Below are positions 35,792 to 45,383 of a stretch of DNA of 64,000 nucleotides, in pieces. Origin of the DNA: Olivibacter sp. XZL3 (GTDB taxonomy: Bacteria > Bacteroidota > Bacteroidia > Sphingobacteriales > Sphingobacteriaceae); NCBI RefSeq assembly GCF_004368405.1, contig NZ_SBJH01000067.1, positions 246,381 to 310,380 on the forward strand, read 5' to 3'. The position numbers were made by a program, and so were the translations under genes. The notes under the pieces were generated by a model that saw only the letters and a list, made by a program, of their open reading frames with translations, searched no databases and was not told where the DNA came from. Within the stretch, counting starts at the first letter, position 1; each line of letters starts with the position of its first letter.

Positions 35792-36628
35792 CTACGCTAT
35801 TACGCCCGCCTTTAGCAATTCGTGCTCCATCTCCAATTGCAGTCGTTGCGCTTCTTCCCTAGCCTTCTCAGCAAAATCTTCGCCATTGCTTGCGTAAATA
35901 ACCGATCTGGTTGCATTTACCAACAGTCCGCATTCTTCATTCATTCCAAATTCGCATACTTCCTGTAAACTACCTCCTTGGGCACCTACCCCGGGCACCA
36001 ACAAGAAATGACGGGGAGCCAGTTGACGAATCTCCTTGAAATACTGCCCTCTGGTAGCGCCAACCACATACATTACGTGGTTTTCGTCGCCCCAATTATT
36101 CACCTTTTCAATGATATGTTCGAACAACTTCTTGTCACCTGAATCAGCTAAGAGCTGAAAATCTAAACTTCCTTTGTTTGAGGTCAATGCTAAGACAATA
36201 GACCATTTGTCTTGATATTTGAGAAAAGGACTAATTGAATCCTCTCCCATGTAAGGCGCAATAGTAATAGCATCGAACTCCATACCGGACGCTTCCTTAG
36301 AGAAAAAAGCTTTCGCATACATATCGGCCGTGTTTCCAATATCACCCCTTTTTGCATCTGCTATGCTTAGGCAGTTTTGCGGAAGGATTTCATAGGTCCG
36401 CTGCAAGCTCCGCCAACCTTGAACACCCCTACTCTCATAAAAAGCTATATTGGGTTTATAAGCGACGCATAAATCAGCGGTTGCCTCGACAATACGCTTA
36501 TTGAACTCAAAAACCGGATCTTCAACGTCCATTAAACAAGCTGGTATTTTCTCAATATCCGTATCTAAGCCAATACATAAAAAAGAGCGCTTCAATTTTA
36601 TTTGCTCTATTAACTGCGTGCGAGTCAT
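35792..36628 (-). CDS. pyrF: Orotidine-5'-phosphate decarboxylase, type 2
   Basis: A 278-residue enzyme making UMP from OMP, the last step of de novo pyrimidine synthesis. DAKRGDIGNT at 91-100 is the catalytic Lys-Asp motif, FLCIGLDTD at 16-24 is the first strand, and VPGVGAQGG (about 220-228) is the phosphate loop. The length marks it as the longer group of Actinobacteria and Bacteroidota. The divergent rho leader begins just upstream. Confidence 0.93.
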   Translation of the reverse strand: MTRTQLIEQIKLKRSFLCIGLDTDIEKIPACLMDVEDPVFEFNKRIVEATADLCVAYKPNIAFYESRGVQGWRSLQRTYEILPQNCLSIADAKRGDIGNTADMYAKAFFSKEASGMEFDAITIAPYMGEDSISPFLKYQDKWSIVLALTSNKGSLDFQLLADSGDKKLFEHIIEKVNNWGDENHVMYVVGATRGQYFKEIRQLAPRHFLLVPGVGAQGGSLQEVCEFGMNEECGLLVNATRSVIYASNGEDFAEKAREEAQRLQLEMEHELLKAGVIA

Positions 36629-36676
36629 ATAAGGGAAAAATTAATAGGATCACGTAAAAAACACCGCGAATTTAGT

Positions 36677-36684
36677 TATATTTG
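36677..36684 (+). promoter_or_regulatory. Candidate -7 box for rho
   Basis: TATATTTG matches TAnnTTTG. If used, the rho transcript would carry a leader of about 300 nt containing the hairpin at 36760-36794. No TTG is present 20 bp upstream. Confidence 0.35.
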
Positions 36685-36759
36685 CTGGCATATACAAAAC
36701 GTATTCGTATTAGCACTGTTACAATCTCGCTTAGCTGTATCTCATTAAAGAGGCAGCAG

Positions 36760-36826
36760 AAATAGACTTTTTAGCACTGAAAACGGCTCTATTTTTATTT
36801 TTTTTCGTTTTTTTTTTGATTTTTCA
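36760..36826 (+). promoter_or_regulatory. Terminator-like hairpin and T tracts in the rho leader
   Basis: AAATAGA (36760-36766) pairs with TCTATTT (36788-36794), and inside it a TTTT run can pair with AAAA. T-rich tracts, with nine T at 36797-36805 and ten T further on, follow. It has the layout of an intrinsic terminator inside the leader, which would allow attenuation of rho. The stem is A/T-rich and so not strong. Confidence 0.4.
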
Positions 36827-36991
36827 ATTCTTATGCATACAATTGCAGCGGAATCTCAAAATTTACCTATCCGTTAAAGGAGAATCATGTATTCCCTCAG
36901 CGTAAAATTTAAACTATCAATCAGGTTTATTCATAGGTAAGTTTCTGTTAAACACAAGCATAAAAATCCTTATTACACATAACGACATTTG

Positions 36992-38545
36992 ATGAATATT
37001 AATGAATTGAACGCTAAGCTCGTGTCTGAGCTACGTGAAATTGCAAAATTAATCGGTATTGCAGATGCTGAAAAGTTGAGAAAACAAGAGTTGATCAACC
37101 GAATTATCGCTACCGACAATGATAAGCATACGGAGGAAGAGGTGGCAGCTGCTCCTGAAATGGAAGAAGAATCTGGTGAAGCCAAACATCGCAAACGAGT
37201 GAGAACCTCTGTAAAGCAAACGGAACCTATAGAGATAAGAAAGAAAGTCGAAAAGGAGCCGGTGATGGATGCTGCCATACAAGATGAAGCCAATAAAGAC
37301 AAAGTTTCTTCTGAGAATCGTTCGCCGCGTACCGAGCGTAGGACAAGTGGTTCAAACCCCGCTAATAATACGTCCTCTCCAAGCAAAGCTGAACCTGTAT
37401 CAACCTCTGCTCCAGCATCGAATCTTGATTTCGACAACGTCATTGTCAATGAAGGCGTTTTGGAAATTATGCCGGATGGCTACGGCTTTTTACGGTCGTC
37501 TGATTACAACTACTTAACATCACCCGACGATATTTACGTTTCCCAATCGCAGATTAAACTCTTTGGGCTCAAGACGGGCGATACTGTTCGTGGAAGCATC
37601 CGTCCTCCAAAAGAAGGAGAAAAATATTTTCCTTTAGTACGTGTGGAAGCGATCAACGGTCAGGTTCCGGCGGAAGTGCGCGACCGTGTGCCGTTTGATT
37701 ACTTAACACCTTTATTTCCGACCGAACGTTTGAAACTCTATACAGATGCCGGAAATAATTCCACCCGCATTATGGACTTATTTACCCCAATTGGTAAAGG
37801 ACAACGCGGATTAATTGTAGCGCAACCCAAAACAGGAAAAACTGTTTTATTGAAAGAGGTAGCAAATGCTATTGCCAAAAATCATCCCGAGGTCTATTTA
37901 ATCATTTTATTGATTGATGAGCGTCCAGAAGAAGTAACTGATATGGCACGGAGCGTGCGCGCAGAAGTGGTGTCTTCGACTTTCGACGAGCCCGCTGAAC
38001 GGCATGTAAAAATTGCCAATATCGTATTAGAGAAAGCGAAACGTATGGTAGAATGTGGCCATGACGTCGTGATTCTATTGGACTCTATCACGAGGCTGGC
38101 CCGCGCTTATAATACGGTTGCGCCAGCTTCTGGGAAGATTTTGTCGGGCGGTGTAGACGCGAATGCTTTACACAAGCCAAAACGATTCTTTGGTGCTGCC
38201 CGGAATATAGAACACGGCGGCTCACTTACTATTCTAGCCACCGCTTTGACAGATACCGGATCTAAAATGGATGAAGTGATTTTTGAAGAATTTAAGGGAA
38301 CCGGTAACATGGAATTACAGCTTGATCGCAAGCTCGCTAATAAACGTATATTCCCGGCGATCGACATTACCGCATCGAGTACACGGAGAGATGATTTGCT
38401 AAACGACAAAGAAACGCTTCAGCGTATTTGGGTACTTAGAAATCACTTGGCAGATATGAACTCTACGGAAGCCATGGAGTTTTTACTAGGTCAAATGCGC
38501 GGAACGAGGTCAAACGAGGAGTTCCTTATTAGCATGAACGGCTAA
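36992..38545 (+). CDS. rho: Transcription termination factor Rho
   Basis: A 517-residue Rho helicase. The N-terminal SAP-like Rho_N domain covers about 1-40 and the RNA-binding cold-shock domain starts near 145 ([15 protein letters not shown]). The ATPase core has Walker A QPKTGKT at 278-284, Walker [14 protein letters not shown] (about 350) and the Q/R loop near 390. Between about residues 42 and 145 lies a charged, low-complexity insert rich in Glu, Lys, Arg, Ser and Pro; such inserts are known in Bacteroidota Rho and can change RNA binding or drive condensation. ATG at 36992 is chosen over TTG at 36989. Confidence 0.96.
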   Translation: MNINELNAKLVSELREIAKLIGIADAEKLRKQELINRIIATDNDKHTEEEVAAAPEMEEESGEAKHRKRVRTSVKQTEPIEIRKKVEKEPVMDAAIQDEANKDKVSSENRSPRTERRTSGSNPANNTSSPSKAEPVSTSAPASNLDFDNVIVNEGVLEIMPDGYGFLRSSDYNYLTSPDDIYVSQSQIKLFGLKTGDTVRGSIRPPKEGEKYFPLVRVEAINGQVPAEVRDRVPFDYLTPLFPTERLKLYTDAGNNSTRIMDLFTPIGKGQRGLIVAQPKTGKTVLLKEVANAIAKNHPEVYLIILLIDERPEEVTDMARSVRAEVVSSTFDEPAERHVKIANIVLEKAKRMVECGHDVVILLDSITRLARAYNTVAPASGKILSGGVDANALHKPKRFFGAARNIEHGGSLTILATALTDTGSKMDEVIFEEFKGTGNMELQLDRKLANKRIFPAIDITASSTRRDDLLNDKETLQRIWVLRNHLADMNSTEAMEFLLGQMRGTRSNEEFLISMNG

Positions 38546-38577
38546 AGAACGCGCCACATCTGCTTAATCGCTAAACG

Positions 38578-38615
38578 AGCTTTCTTACTTTTTCTTAAGT
38601 GGGAAAGCTTTTTTA
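38578..38615 (+). terminator. Intrinsic terminator of rho
   Basis: A 13-bp stem, AGCTTTCTTACTT (38578-38590) with AAGTGGGAAAGCT (38597-38609), including two T-G wobbles, is followed by seven T. It lies 33 bp past the rho stop. Confidence 0.8.
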
Positions 38616-38671
38616 TAATTGCCTTGCGAAGATGAGCTATAAACATGTAAAAAGGAATCAGGAAATCGTGC

Positions 38672-39382
38672 ATGAAACAACATATACCCAATACAATTAC
38701 TAGCCTCAATTTATTTAGTGGATGCGTCGGCGTTGTCCTGGCTTTTGAAGGACAGTTGATCAGCGCAGGATATGCTATCATTATTGCAGCAATCTTCGAT
38801 TTCTTTGATGGCATGGCGGCCCGTTTATTGAAAGTCAATTCCCCCATGGGTAAAGAGCTAGATTCGCTTGCCGATATGGTCAGCTTTGGATTCCTACCTT
38901 CGGTTATCATATTTATGATGCTACAGATCAATCCGGCAATGGAATACGGGGGAGCATGGATTAAATACTCGGCCTTTTTACTAACCGTGTTTTCTGCTTT
39001 ACGTTTAGCGAAATTTAATCTCGACAGTAGACAAACCGCTATTTTCATTGGCTTACCTACCCCGGCCTGCGCCCTATTTGTACTTTCACTTCCGCATATC
39101 GCTTTAAGCAAAGACCCGATAATCAGTGCCTATGTACAGCATCCGGTCATTTTGTTAGCGCTGACTTTGGCTTTAAGCTTTTTGTTAGTGGCCGAAATAC
39201 CCTTGATGTCGTTGAAATTTAAAAGTTTATACTTCCGGCCTAATCTCTATCGGTATCTATTTCTCTTTATAAGTGCAATTCTTCTTCTATTGCTGCAATT
39301 AATGGCTATTCCGCTTATTATTATCCTGTACATCATCTTGTCTTTAGTGCAGTACAATAAATTTATTCGTGAGTTATTATAA
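38672..39382 (+). CDS. pssA: CDP-diacylglycerol-serine O-phosphatidyltransferase
   Basis: A 236-residue membrane enzyme that makes phosphatidylserine, the precursor of phosphatidylethanolamine. The CDP-alcohol phosphatidyltransferase motif is complete: D43, D46-G47, A50-R51, G60, D64 and D68 in the stretch FDFFDGMAARLL to DSLADMV. About seven or eight membrane helices follow. The strand-opposite open frame here has no family features and was rejected. Confidence 0.92.
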   Translation: MKQHIPNTITSLNLFSGCVGVVLAFEGQLISAGYAIIIAAIFDFFDGMAARLLKVNSPMGKELDSLADMVSFGFLPSVIIFMMLQINPAMEYGGAWIKYSAFLLTVFSALRLAKFNLDSRQTAIFIGLPTPACALFVLSLPHIALSKDPIISAYVQHPVILLALTLALSFLLVAEIPLMSLKFKSLYFRPNLYRYLFLFISAILLLLLQLMAIPLIIILYIILSLVQYNKFIRELL

Positions 39383-39440
39383 TAGATTTAGATTGCAAAG
39401 GAGCCGACCTGAAAAGTTTACTACAGCGTTTAAAAACAAG

Positions 39441-39926
39441 CTATTTTTCCATTCGTTTCACCAGTAAATTGTCGTCCAATTTTTCAAATAAATCGGCTAT
39501 TCCCATTTGATAAAGGGGGTGTATCAGATCCGGTGCTATCTCAATAAGTGGGGCCAGCACAAATCTTCGCAAATGAAGCAGCGGATGAGGAATTTTCAAC
39601 CTCGGCGTATCAAGGATGACTGCATCGTAAAACAAGATATCGATATCAATCATTCTAGCTTCCCATTTCACATTCCGTTTTCTTCCAAGTTCCTTTTCTA
39701 TTTGTAGCGTTTCGTTTAGTGTTTGTTCCGGAACTAAAGCTGTATGCACCTTGAGCACCTGATTCAAGTAATTAGGCTGATTATTCACGCCCCAGGCGGC
39801 CGTTTCATAAAGTGCAGATTTGTCCACAATATCTCCCACTCTATCCTGGATTAGTCGAACAGCATCCGCTAATTGTTGCCCGCTGTCTCCTAAGTTCGAT
39901 CCTAATATCAGATAAACCGTATGCAT
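39441..39926 (-). CDS. folK: 6-hydroxymethyl-7,8-dihydropterin pyrophosphokinase
   Basis: A 161-residue HPPK of folate synthesis. It has the start HTVYLILGSNLGD, the substrate-binding W of YETAAWGVNNQPNYLNQVL (about 40-58) and the catalytic ARMIDIDILFYD block (about 92-103) with the metal-binding aspartates, then PHPLLHLRRFVLAPL. The ATG at 39926 is preferred over TTG at 39932. It is convergent with pssA. Confidence 0.94.
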   Translation of the reverse strand: MHTVYLILGSNLGDSGQQLADAVRLIQDRVGDIVDKSALYETAAWGVNNQPNYLNQVLKVHTALVPEQTLNETLQIEKELGRKRNVKWEARMIDIDILFYDAVILDTPRLKIPHPLLHLRRFVLAPLIEIAPDLIHPLYQMGIADLFEKLDDNLLVKRMEK

Positions 39927-40100
39927 AAACAAACTTAAATAAAAGACGCTTGATATACAACCTTTGGCCCCAAAAGCGTTCTTATCTCAACAAGGCTATA
40001 CGATTGCTAGCGCTGACTATTTTGTTTTTCATGTAACAATAGCACGCTTCATTTGTCTTATAGCTGTGTAAACATTTAAATTCAGACTTACAGAACATAC

Positions 40101-41867
40101 ATGAAGCAATTTTTTAAATTTGTATTCGCCTCGATGCTTGGGGTATTTTTCTCAGCAATAATCCTGTTCTTTATTGCAATTGCTGTTATTGCAGCTGCGG
40201 TAAGTGCAGCGAGTTCAGATAAAGCTATCGAAATAAGTGACAACTCAGTTTTGCGTATCGGATTAAACTACACTATTAAAGAACGTACCGATAAAAGCCC
40301 TTTCAACACAGCGAATTTCCCATCCATAAGTTCAGAAAAGCAAATTGGTTTAGATGAAATATTACTTAGAATCAATGCGGCTAAAAAGGACGATCGGATA
40401 AAAGGTATCGTCCTGGATATAGATGGCATCGGCGCAAACTTCGCTACGTTGCAGGAAATCAGGGATGCGTTACTTGAGTTTAAACAATCAAAAAAGTTCA
40501 TTTTAGCTTATAGCGAAGGCTATTCTATGAAGGGATATTACATCGCTTCAACAGCCGATAAAATCTATTTAAATCCCGAAGGCTCTGTAGATTTCCGAGG
40601 ACTATCAGCACAACTCCCCTTCTTTAAGGGAACGCTTGAAAAACTGGGTATTGAAGCGCAAGTCGTAAAAGTAGGCACCTATAAAAGTGCCGTGGAGCCT
40701 TTCATCCTTGATGAAATGAGTCCAGCGAACAGGGAACAGGTTAGCTCTTACCTCAACTCACTATATGACCATTACTTAAACAATGTGTCGAAATCAAGGA
40801 GTATCACGGTCGATTCGTTAAGGAAGATTGCCGATGAATATGTAGGGAGGGATGCAGAAAAAGCGATGAGTGCAAAACTTGTTGACGGCTTAAAATATAA
40901 GAACGAAGTCATAGATGAACTAAAAACCAAGCTAGGTATTGATAAAAAGAGGAAAATCAAGTCGGTAAGTATTGAAGACTATAGTGCTCCGAAGGAGGAA
41001 GAAAAGTCATCACAAAACCGGCTGGCCATTATCTATGCGGTGGGTGATATCGTTTCCGGAGAAGCTTCCGATGAACAAATCGGTTCGGAAAGAATTTCGA
41101 GATCAATTAGAACGGCTCGTGAAGATGATAAAATTAAAGCCGTTGTGCTTCGCATTAACTCACCCGGTGGCAGCTCTTTAGCGTCGGATGTTATTTGGAA
41201 AGAAGTAGAGCTCACGAAAAAAGTCAAACCGATCATCGTTTCCATGGGCGATGTGGCCGCTTCGGGTGGCTATTACATCGCCTGTGCCGCCGATTCTATA
41301 TTCGCACAGCCCAACACCATCACGGGCTCCATAGGGGTTTTCGGCATCATTCCGAATCTTCAACACTTTTTCAACAGCAAACTGGGGGTTACTTTTGATG
41401 AAGTTAAAACGGCAAAGTATGCAGATCTCATGAGCGTCAACAGACCACTTACAGCCGACGAACGTGACCTAATACAGCAACAGGTGAATAAGACTTACGA
41501 CACTTTTACAAAGAAGGTGTCAAATGGCAGAAAAATCAGTCAAAACCAAGTAGACAGTATCGGCCAAGGCCGTGTTTGGACAGGAGCCCAAGCTGTAAAA
41601 ATAGGCTTGGTTGACCGCTTGGGCAATATCAACGACGCTATTGCGGCTGCAGCACGTAAAGCCAAATTAAAAGACTATAAGTTGGTAAGCTACCCTGCAA
41701 TGAAAGACCCGATAGAAGCACTGTTGGGTTCGTCCAGCGATAAGCTAAAAACGTGGATGATGAAGAAAGAAATGGGTGAAGGCTATATTTTCTACCAGGA
41801 AGCGAAGCAAGTTCTGCAACAAAGCGGAATACAAGCCCGGTTGCCTTATATGATCAATGTATATTAA
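40101..41867 (+). CDS. sppA: Signal peptide peptidase SppA, 67-kDa type
   Basis: A 588-residue membrane-anchored protease that degrades cleaved signal peptides. The N-terminal helix spans about 10-35. It consists of two tandem SppA domains: the catalytic lysine is K195 (VGTYKSAVEP) in the first and the nucleophile is S388 (GDVAASGGYY) in the second, the pair required for the Ser/Lys dyad across domains, as in E. coli SppA. Followed by a terminator. Confidence 0.94.
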   Translation: MKQFFKFVFASMLGVFFSAIILFFIAIAVIAAAVSAASSDKAIEISDNSVLRIGLNYTIKERTDKSPFNTANFPSISSEKQIGLDEILLRINAAKKDDRIKGIVLDIDGIGANFATLQEIRDALLEFKQSKKFILAYSEGYSMKGYYIASTADKIYLNPEGSVDFRGLSAQLPFFKGTLEKLGIEAQVVKVGTYKSAVEPFILDEMSPANREQVSSYLNSLYDHYLNNVSKSRSITVDSLRKIADEYVGRDAEKAMSAKLVDGLKYKNEVIDELKTKLGIDKKRKIKSVSIEDYSAPKEEEKSSQNRLAIIYAVGDIVSGEASDEQIGSERISRSIRTAREDDKIKAVVLRINSPGGSSLASDVIWKEVELTKKVKPIIVSMGDVAASGGYYIACAADSIFAQPNTITGSIGVFGIIPNLQHFFNSKLGVTFDEVKTAKYADLMSVNRPLTADERDLIQQQVNKTYDTFTKKVSNGRKISQNQVDSIGQGRVWTGAQAVKIGLVDRLGNINDAIAAAARKAKLKDYKLVSYPAMKDPIEALLGSSSDKLKTWMMKKEMGEGYIFYQEAKQVLQQSGIQARLPYMINVY

Positions 41868-41884
41868 GCGTATAAAAACAACGT

Positions 41885-41911
41885 AAAAAAGCGCCTTCCG
41901 GCGCTTTTTTT
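41885..41911 (+). terminator. Intrinsic terminator of sppA
   Basis: The stem GCGCC/GGCGC with loop TTCC, extended by A-T pairs, runs into seven T, 18 bp past the sppA stop. Confidence 0.9.
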
Positions 41912-41926
41912 GCTTAAATGCATTTT

Positions 41927-41957
41927 TTGTTATATATCGTCCATATACGTAAGTTTG
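41927..41957 (+). promoter_or_regulatory. Consensus Bacteroidota promoter of the polX-like gene
   Basis: TTG at 41927-41929, a 20-bp spacer and TAAGTTTG at 41950-41957 match the consensus. Transcription would begin near 41962, which is 5 bp before one candidate ATG (41967) and 50 bp before the other (42012). Confidence 0.65.
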
Positions 41958-42011
41958 CCTTCAAATATGCTAAAAGCTTCGCTCAAATTAGATTCAGAAT
42001 TACAGTCCTAT

Positions 42012-43694
42012 ATGGAAAATAAAACGATATCCCGAAAATTCAGATTGCTGTCGCAATTGATGGAATTACATGGCGAAAACGCCTTTAAGGTTAAAGCCAT
42101 TGCCAATGCGGCTTTTAAGCTCGATAAACTTCCTTTCAAAATAGCTGACAGGACAGAACAAGAATTAAGTGGAGAGCAAGGAATCGGTAAGGGCATAGCA
42201 TCTAAGGTTTGGGAACTTCTTCGTACAGGTTGTATTCAAGAGCTAGAGGCGCTCCTTGCCAATACACCAGCGGGTATTCTGGAAATGCTGACCATTAAGG
42301 GACTAGGACCAAAGAAAATCCTTATCATTTGGAAGGTTTTGGAAATTGAAACCTTAGGCGAACTTTACTATGCTTGCAACGAAAATCGATTAATTGAAGC
42401 CAAGGGCTTCGGATTGAAAACCCAAGAAGAAATCAAGGCCGCCATTGAATTTAACATGGCCAGTCAAGGCTTATTTTTGTATGCGCAAGCCGAAAAATTA
42501 GCAAATTCTATTTTTAACGAGCTAAAAAAAGTTCTATCAAATGAATGTCTCTTATACTTTACCGGTGATTTTAGGCGAAAATTAGAATTATTGTCTGTTG
42601 TTGAAATCATCACAACGGCTACTATCGACGAATTATCGACCTATATTGACAAAAATAGCGCACTTATCAAGTTCGATTACGAAGAAGGAAACGTTCAGGC
42701 TGTCCACGAAACGGGCTTGCCAATCCGTTTTATTTTAAGCGGGGCAGAAGACTTCTTTAAAAACCTGCTGATTACGACTGGCAGTACAGAACATATTGAA
42801 CAAATTCAAACAAAACATGGCGGTACAATCCCCAACGGAGAAAGTGAAGAAGCAATTTACCGCTCCCTCGGGTTGGATTTTATTGAACCGGAATTGCGCG
42901 AGGGAATGGATGAGCTCCAAAGGGCGGCGGAGCATCGTCTGCCCGACCTCCTTACTTATGAAGATATAAAAGGCACATTACACAATCACAGTACGTATAG
43001 CGATGGAGTCCATTCTTTAAAAGAGATGGCTTTGTATTGTAAGAACGAGCTTCATTTACAATACTTAGGTATATGCGATCACTCGCGTACAGCGGTTTAC
43101 GCAAACGGATTGAAAGAAGATCGGGTGTTACAACAGTGGAAGGAAATAGAAGCTTTAAATCAAGCCTTACATCCTTTTCGAATTTTCAAAGGTATAGAAT
43201 CGGACATTTTGGGAGATGGTTCGTTAGACTATCCAGATGAAATATTAAAAGGCTTCGATTTTGTGGTTGCCTCCATTCATGCCAACCTCAAAATGGATAA
43301 AGAAAGGGCCACTCAACGTTTGATCAAAGCTGTTGAAAACCCCTTTACAACCATACTGGGCCACCCCACAGGCCGCCTTTTATTAAGTCGGCAAAGCTAT
43401 TCCATCGACTATAAAAAAGTAATTGACGCATGTGCAGCCAATCAGGTTGCCATTGAAATTAATTCGAATCCGTTAAGGCTCGACTTAGATTGGCGCTGGC
43501 ATCGCTATGCCCTTGAAAAAGGCGTATACCTATCCATTAATCCCGATGCACACCGGGTCGAGGGATTCCATGACATGTATTATGGCACGCTAGTAGCAAG
43601 AAAAGGCGGAGTTGAGGCATCGCATTGCCTTAACTGTTTCGAATTAGAAAAGTTGGATCGCTACTTTGAATCGAAAAAGTCAAACATAAAATAA
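42012..43694 (+). CDS. PolX-like protein with HhH and PHP domains and a degenerate polymerase site
   Basis: A 560-residue protein with the layout of bacterial family X polymerases: an N-terminal helix-hairpin-helix domain (GIGKGIASKVW near 57 and IKGLGPKK near 95), a palm-like middle and a C-terminal PHP domain from about 320. The PHP metal-site motifs are present: LHNHSTYSDG (323-332), ICDHSR, IESDIL, ASIHAN, GHPTGR and NPDAH. The palm motif GDFRRKLE (185-192) keeps the Gly and Arg residues, but the two catalytic Asp normally a few residues later are replaced (SVVEIITT). It is therefore likely a nuclease or DNA-end processor without polymerase activity. Start ATG 42012 chosen by family alignment; ATG 41967 is possible. 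Confidence 0.8.
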   Translation: MENKTISRKFRLLSQLMELHGENAFKVKAIANAAFKLDKLPFKIADRTEQELSGEQGIGKGIASKVWELLRTGCIQELEALLANTPAGILEMLTIKGLGPKKILIIWKVLEIETLGELYYACNENRLIEAKGFGLKTQEEIKAAIEFNMASQGLFLYAQAEKLANSIFNELKKVLSNECLLYFTGDFRRKLELLSVVEIITTATIDELSTYIDKNSALIKFDYEEGNVQAVHETGLPIRFILSGAEDFFKNLLITTGSTEHIEQIQTKHGGTIPNGESEEAIYRSLGLDFIEPELREGMDELQRAAEHRLPDLLTYEDIKGTLHNHSTYSDGVHSLKEMALYCKNELHLQYLGICDHSRTAVYANGLKEDRVLQQWKEIEALNQALHPFRIFKGIESDILGDGSLDYPDEILKGFDFVVASIHANLKMDKERATQRLIKAVENPFTTILGHPTGRLLLSRQSYSIDYKKVIDACAANQVAIEINSNPLRLDLDWRWHRYALEKGVYLSINPDAHRVEGFHDMYYGTLVARKGGVEASHCLNCFELEKLDRYFESKKSNIK

Positions 43695-43706
43695 TTACCT
43701 TTGAAA

Positions 43707-44315
43707 ATGATCGCACAGCAAGCAAATAAAATCTTCGACCAAGCTATTCACGATTATCACGTGCATGATTATATAGATCATCCCATCGATAACCCCTATC
43801 CGGCAAGTACTTTAGAACATTTGTTGTACCTTAAATGTTGGATAGATACCGTTCAGTGGCATATGGAAGATGAGGTGCGTAATCCGGATATCGACCCAGT
43901 TGAAGGACTGAAGTGGAAAAGACGAATCGACCAGTCTAATCAAGAACGCACAGATACGGTAGAATATATAGACAGTTATTACCTTAACGAGTTTAAAAAT
44001 GCAGTGCCATTACCGGAAGCCACAATAAATACAGAAAGCCCCGCTTGGGCTATTGACAGACTTTCCATCCTTGCGTTAAAAATTTATCATATGCAAATAG
44101 AAGCAACACGTCAAGATGCTTCTCCTGCGCATCGCGAGCAGTGTAATCAAAAGTTGAATGTATTATTGGAACAGCGAAGGGATTTGTCCGCCAGCATTGA
44201 CCGCTTATTGGAAGACATACATTCAGGAAAGAAGTACATGAAGGTTTATAAGCAAATGAAAATGTATAACGACCCAGCCTTAAACCCGGTTTTATATACC
44301 GGCGAAAAGAAATAA
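43707..44315 (+). CDS. DUF4254 protein
   Basis: A 202-residue alpha-helical soluble protein with recognisable DUF4254 elements: LEHLLYLKCWIDTVQWHMEDE (about 37-57), VEGLKWKRRIDQSNQERTD (about 68-86) and SILALKIYHMQ (about 122-132). The family is common in Bacteroidota, often near envelope glycosyltransferase genes, and has no known function. It is 12 bp after the PolX-like gene and 39 bp before a GT9 gene, so an operon is likely. Start ATG 43707 is preferred over TTG 43701. Confidence 0.8.
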   Translation: MIAQQANKIFDQAIHDYHVHDYIDHPIDNPYPASTLEHLLYLKCWIDTVQWHMEDEVRNPDIDPVEGLKWKRRIDQSNQERTDTVEYIDSYYLNEFKNAVPLPEATINTESPAWAIDRLSILALKIYHMQIEATRQDASPAHREQCNQKLNVLLEQRRDLSASIDRLLEDIHSGKKYMKVYKQMKMYNDPALNPVLYTGEKK

Positions 44316-44354
44316 CACTTTTGGGCTAATTGAAGTTATACGCCGAGAAAGCAA

Positions 44355-45383
44355 ATGGACAATAAAAACATCTTGGTCTTCCGTTTTTCAGCCATGGGCG
44401 ATGTTGCTATGATTTCACCGGTCATCGAGCAATTATGCGAAGCGTATCCCGAAACCAATATCATTTTTGTTAGTAGGCCATTATTCAAAGCATTTTTCGA
44501 TCAGATTCCTCAGGTGACTTTTCACCCGATTTATCCAACAGACAAACACAAAGGCGTACGGGGACTGTATAAGCTTTACAGAGAGTTAAGAAAATACCGG
44601 ATTGACGGCATAGCGGATCTTCACGACAACCTCCGAAGTCGGATCCTCTCTGCTTTCTTTAGCTTAACAACGATTCCTATTAAGCGAATAGATAAAGGAC
44701 GAGCGGAGAAAAAAGCCTTAACACGTGCAAAGGATAAACACTTAATCCCGCTTAAACCAACAACTCTCCGTTACGCAGAGGTATTTCGTTCCTTGGGTTT
44801 CCCTTTTCAGCTAAGAAACGAGTTAAGAAAAAAGGCAAGACCCATCCCCCCTATGTTTTTACCACAATTCAGCTCGCCCTCAGCTGGACGGATAGGTATC
44901 GCACCCTTTGCGCAACATATATATAAAGTCTATCCTCTTGGTAAAATGGAGGAAGTAATTGCTACCTTAAGTGTAAATTATCAGATTTTCATATTCGGCG
45001 GCGGAGAAAAAGAAAGGGAGCTTGCCCTGCAATGGGAGAAAAAATATAGCCAAGTCATCAATGCAATCGGTGCGGTGGACTTAACACAGGAATTGGATTT
45101 GATAGCCAACCTAGATATCATGCTCACGATGGATTCATCCGGTATGCACATGGCCTCTATAGTTGGCACGAGGGTTGTGTCAATTTGGGGGCCGACACAT
45201 CCCTATGCTGGTTTTTTGGGGTTCGGACAAAAGGAAGACGACTGTCTTCAATTTGACCACCCGGCAAGACCGAGTTCTATATATGGCAATAAACCATGTT
45301 TATGCGACGGCATTCCGTGCATAGAGCGTGTTAGTCCGCTGCAAATCGTTGAAAAAATTGAAAACATCTTACACTATGGCTAA
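44355..45383 (+). CDS. Glycosyltransferase family 9 (heptosyltransferase-like)
   Basis: A 342-residue GT-B fold enzyme. The N-terminal acceptor domain begins ILVFRFSAMGDVAM, the GT9 'RxxxxGD' opening, and the C-terminal domain carries the nucleotide-sugar site DSSGMHMASIVGTRVVSIWGPTHP (shown as a region at about 259-282). Family members add heptose or related sugars to LPS core. The tail has a CLCDGIPCIE cysteine motif shared with Bacteroidota homologues. It overlaps sixA by 8 bp. The donor sugar is unknown. Confidence 0.87.
   Translation: MDNKNILVFRFSAMGDVAMISPVIEQLCEAYPETNIIFVSRPLFKAFFDQIPQVTFHPIYPTDKHKGVRGLYKLYRELRKYRIDGIADLHDNLRSRILSAFFSLTTIPIKRIDKGRAEKKALTRAKDKHLIPLKPTTLRYAEVFRSLGFPFQLRNELRKKARPIPPMFLPQFSSPSAGRIGIAPFAQHIYKVYPLGKMEEVIATLSVNYQIFIFGGGEKERELALQWEKKYSQVINAIGAVDLTQELDLIANLDIMLTMDSSGMHMASIVGTRVVSIWGPTHPYAGFLGFGQKEDDCLQFDHPARPSSIYGNKPCLCDGIPCIERVSPLQIVEKIENILHYG

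Larger units (their letters stand above)
36629..36991. other. pyrF-rho divergent intergenic region with long rho leader
   Basis: No gene lies in these 363 bp. It must hold the pyrF promoter on the minus strand and a long 5' leader for rho on the plus strand. A TATATTTG -7 box is at 36677-36684. A terminator-like hairpin at 36760-36794 is followed by T-rich tracts to 36826. The last 160 bp before rho are A/T-rich without a clear ORF. Confidence 0.6.

Noticed and set aside
36973..37449. 158-codon open frame on the minus strand opposite rho
   Set aside because: It mirrors the low-complexity insert of Rho and has no ribosome-binding site or promoter.
38542..39111. 189-codon open frame on the minus strand
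   Set aside because: It lies wholly opposite pssA, whose CDP-alcohol phosphatidyltransferase motif is complete. The antisense frame has no signals or family features.
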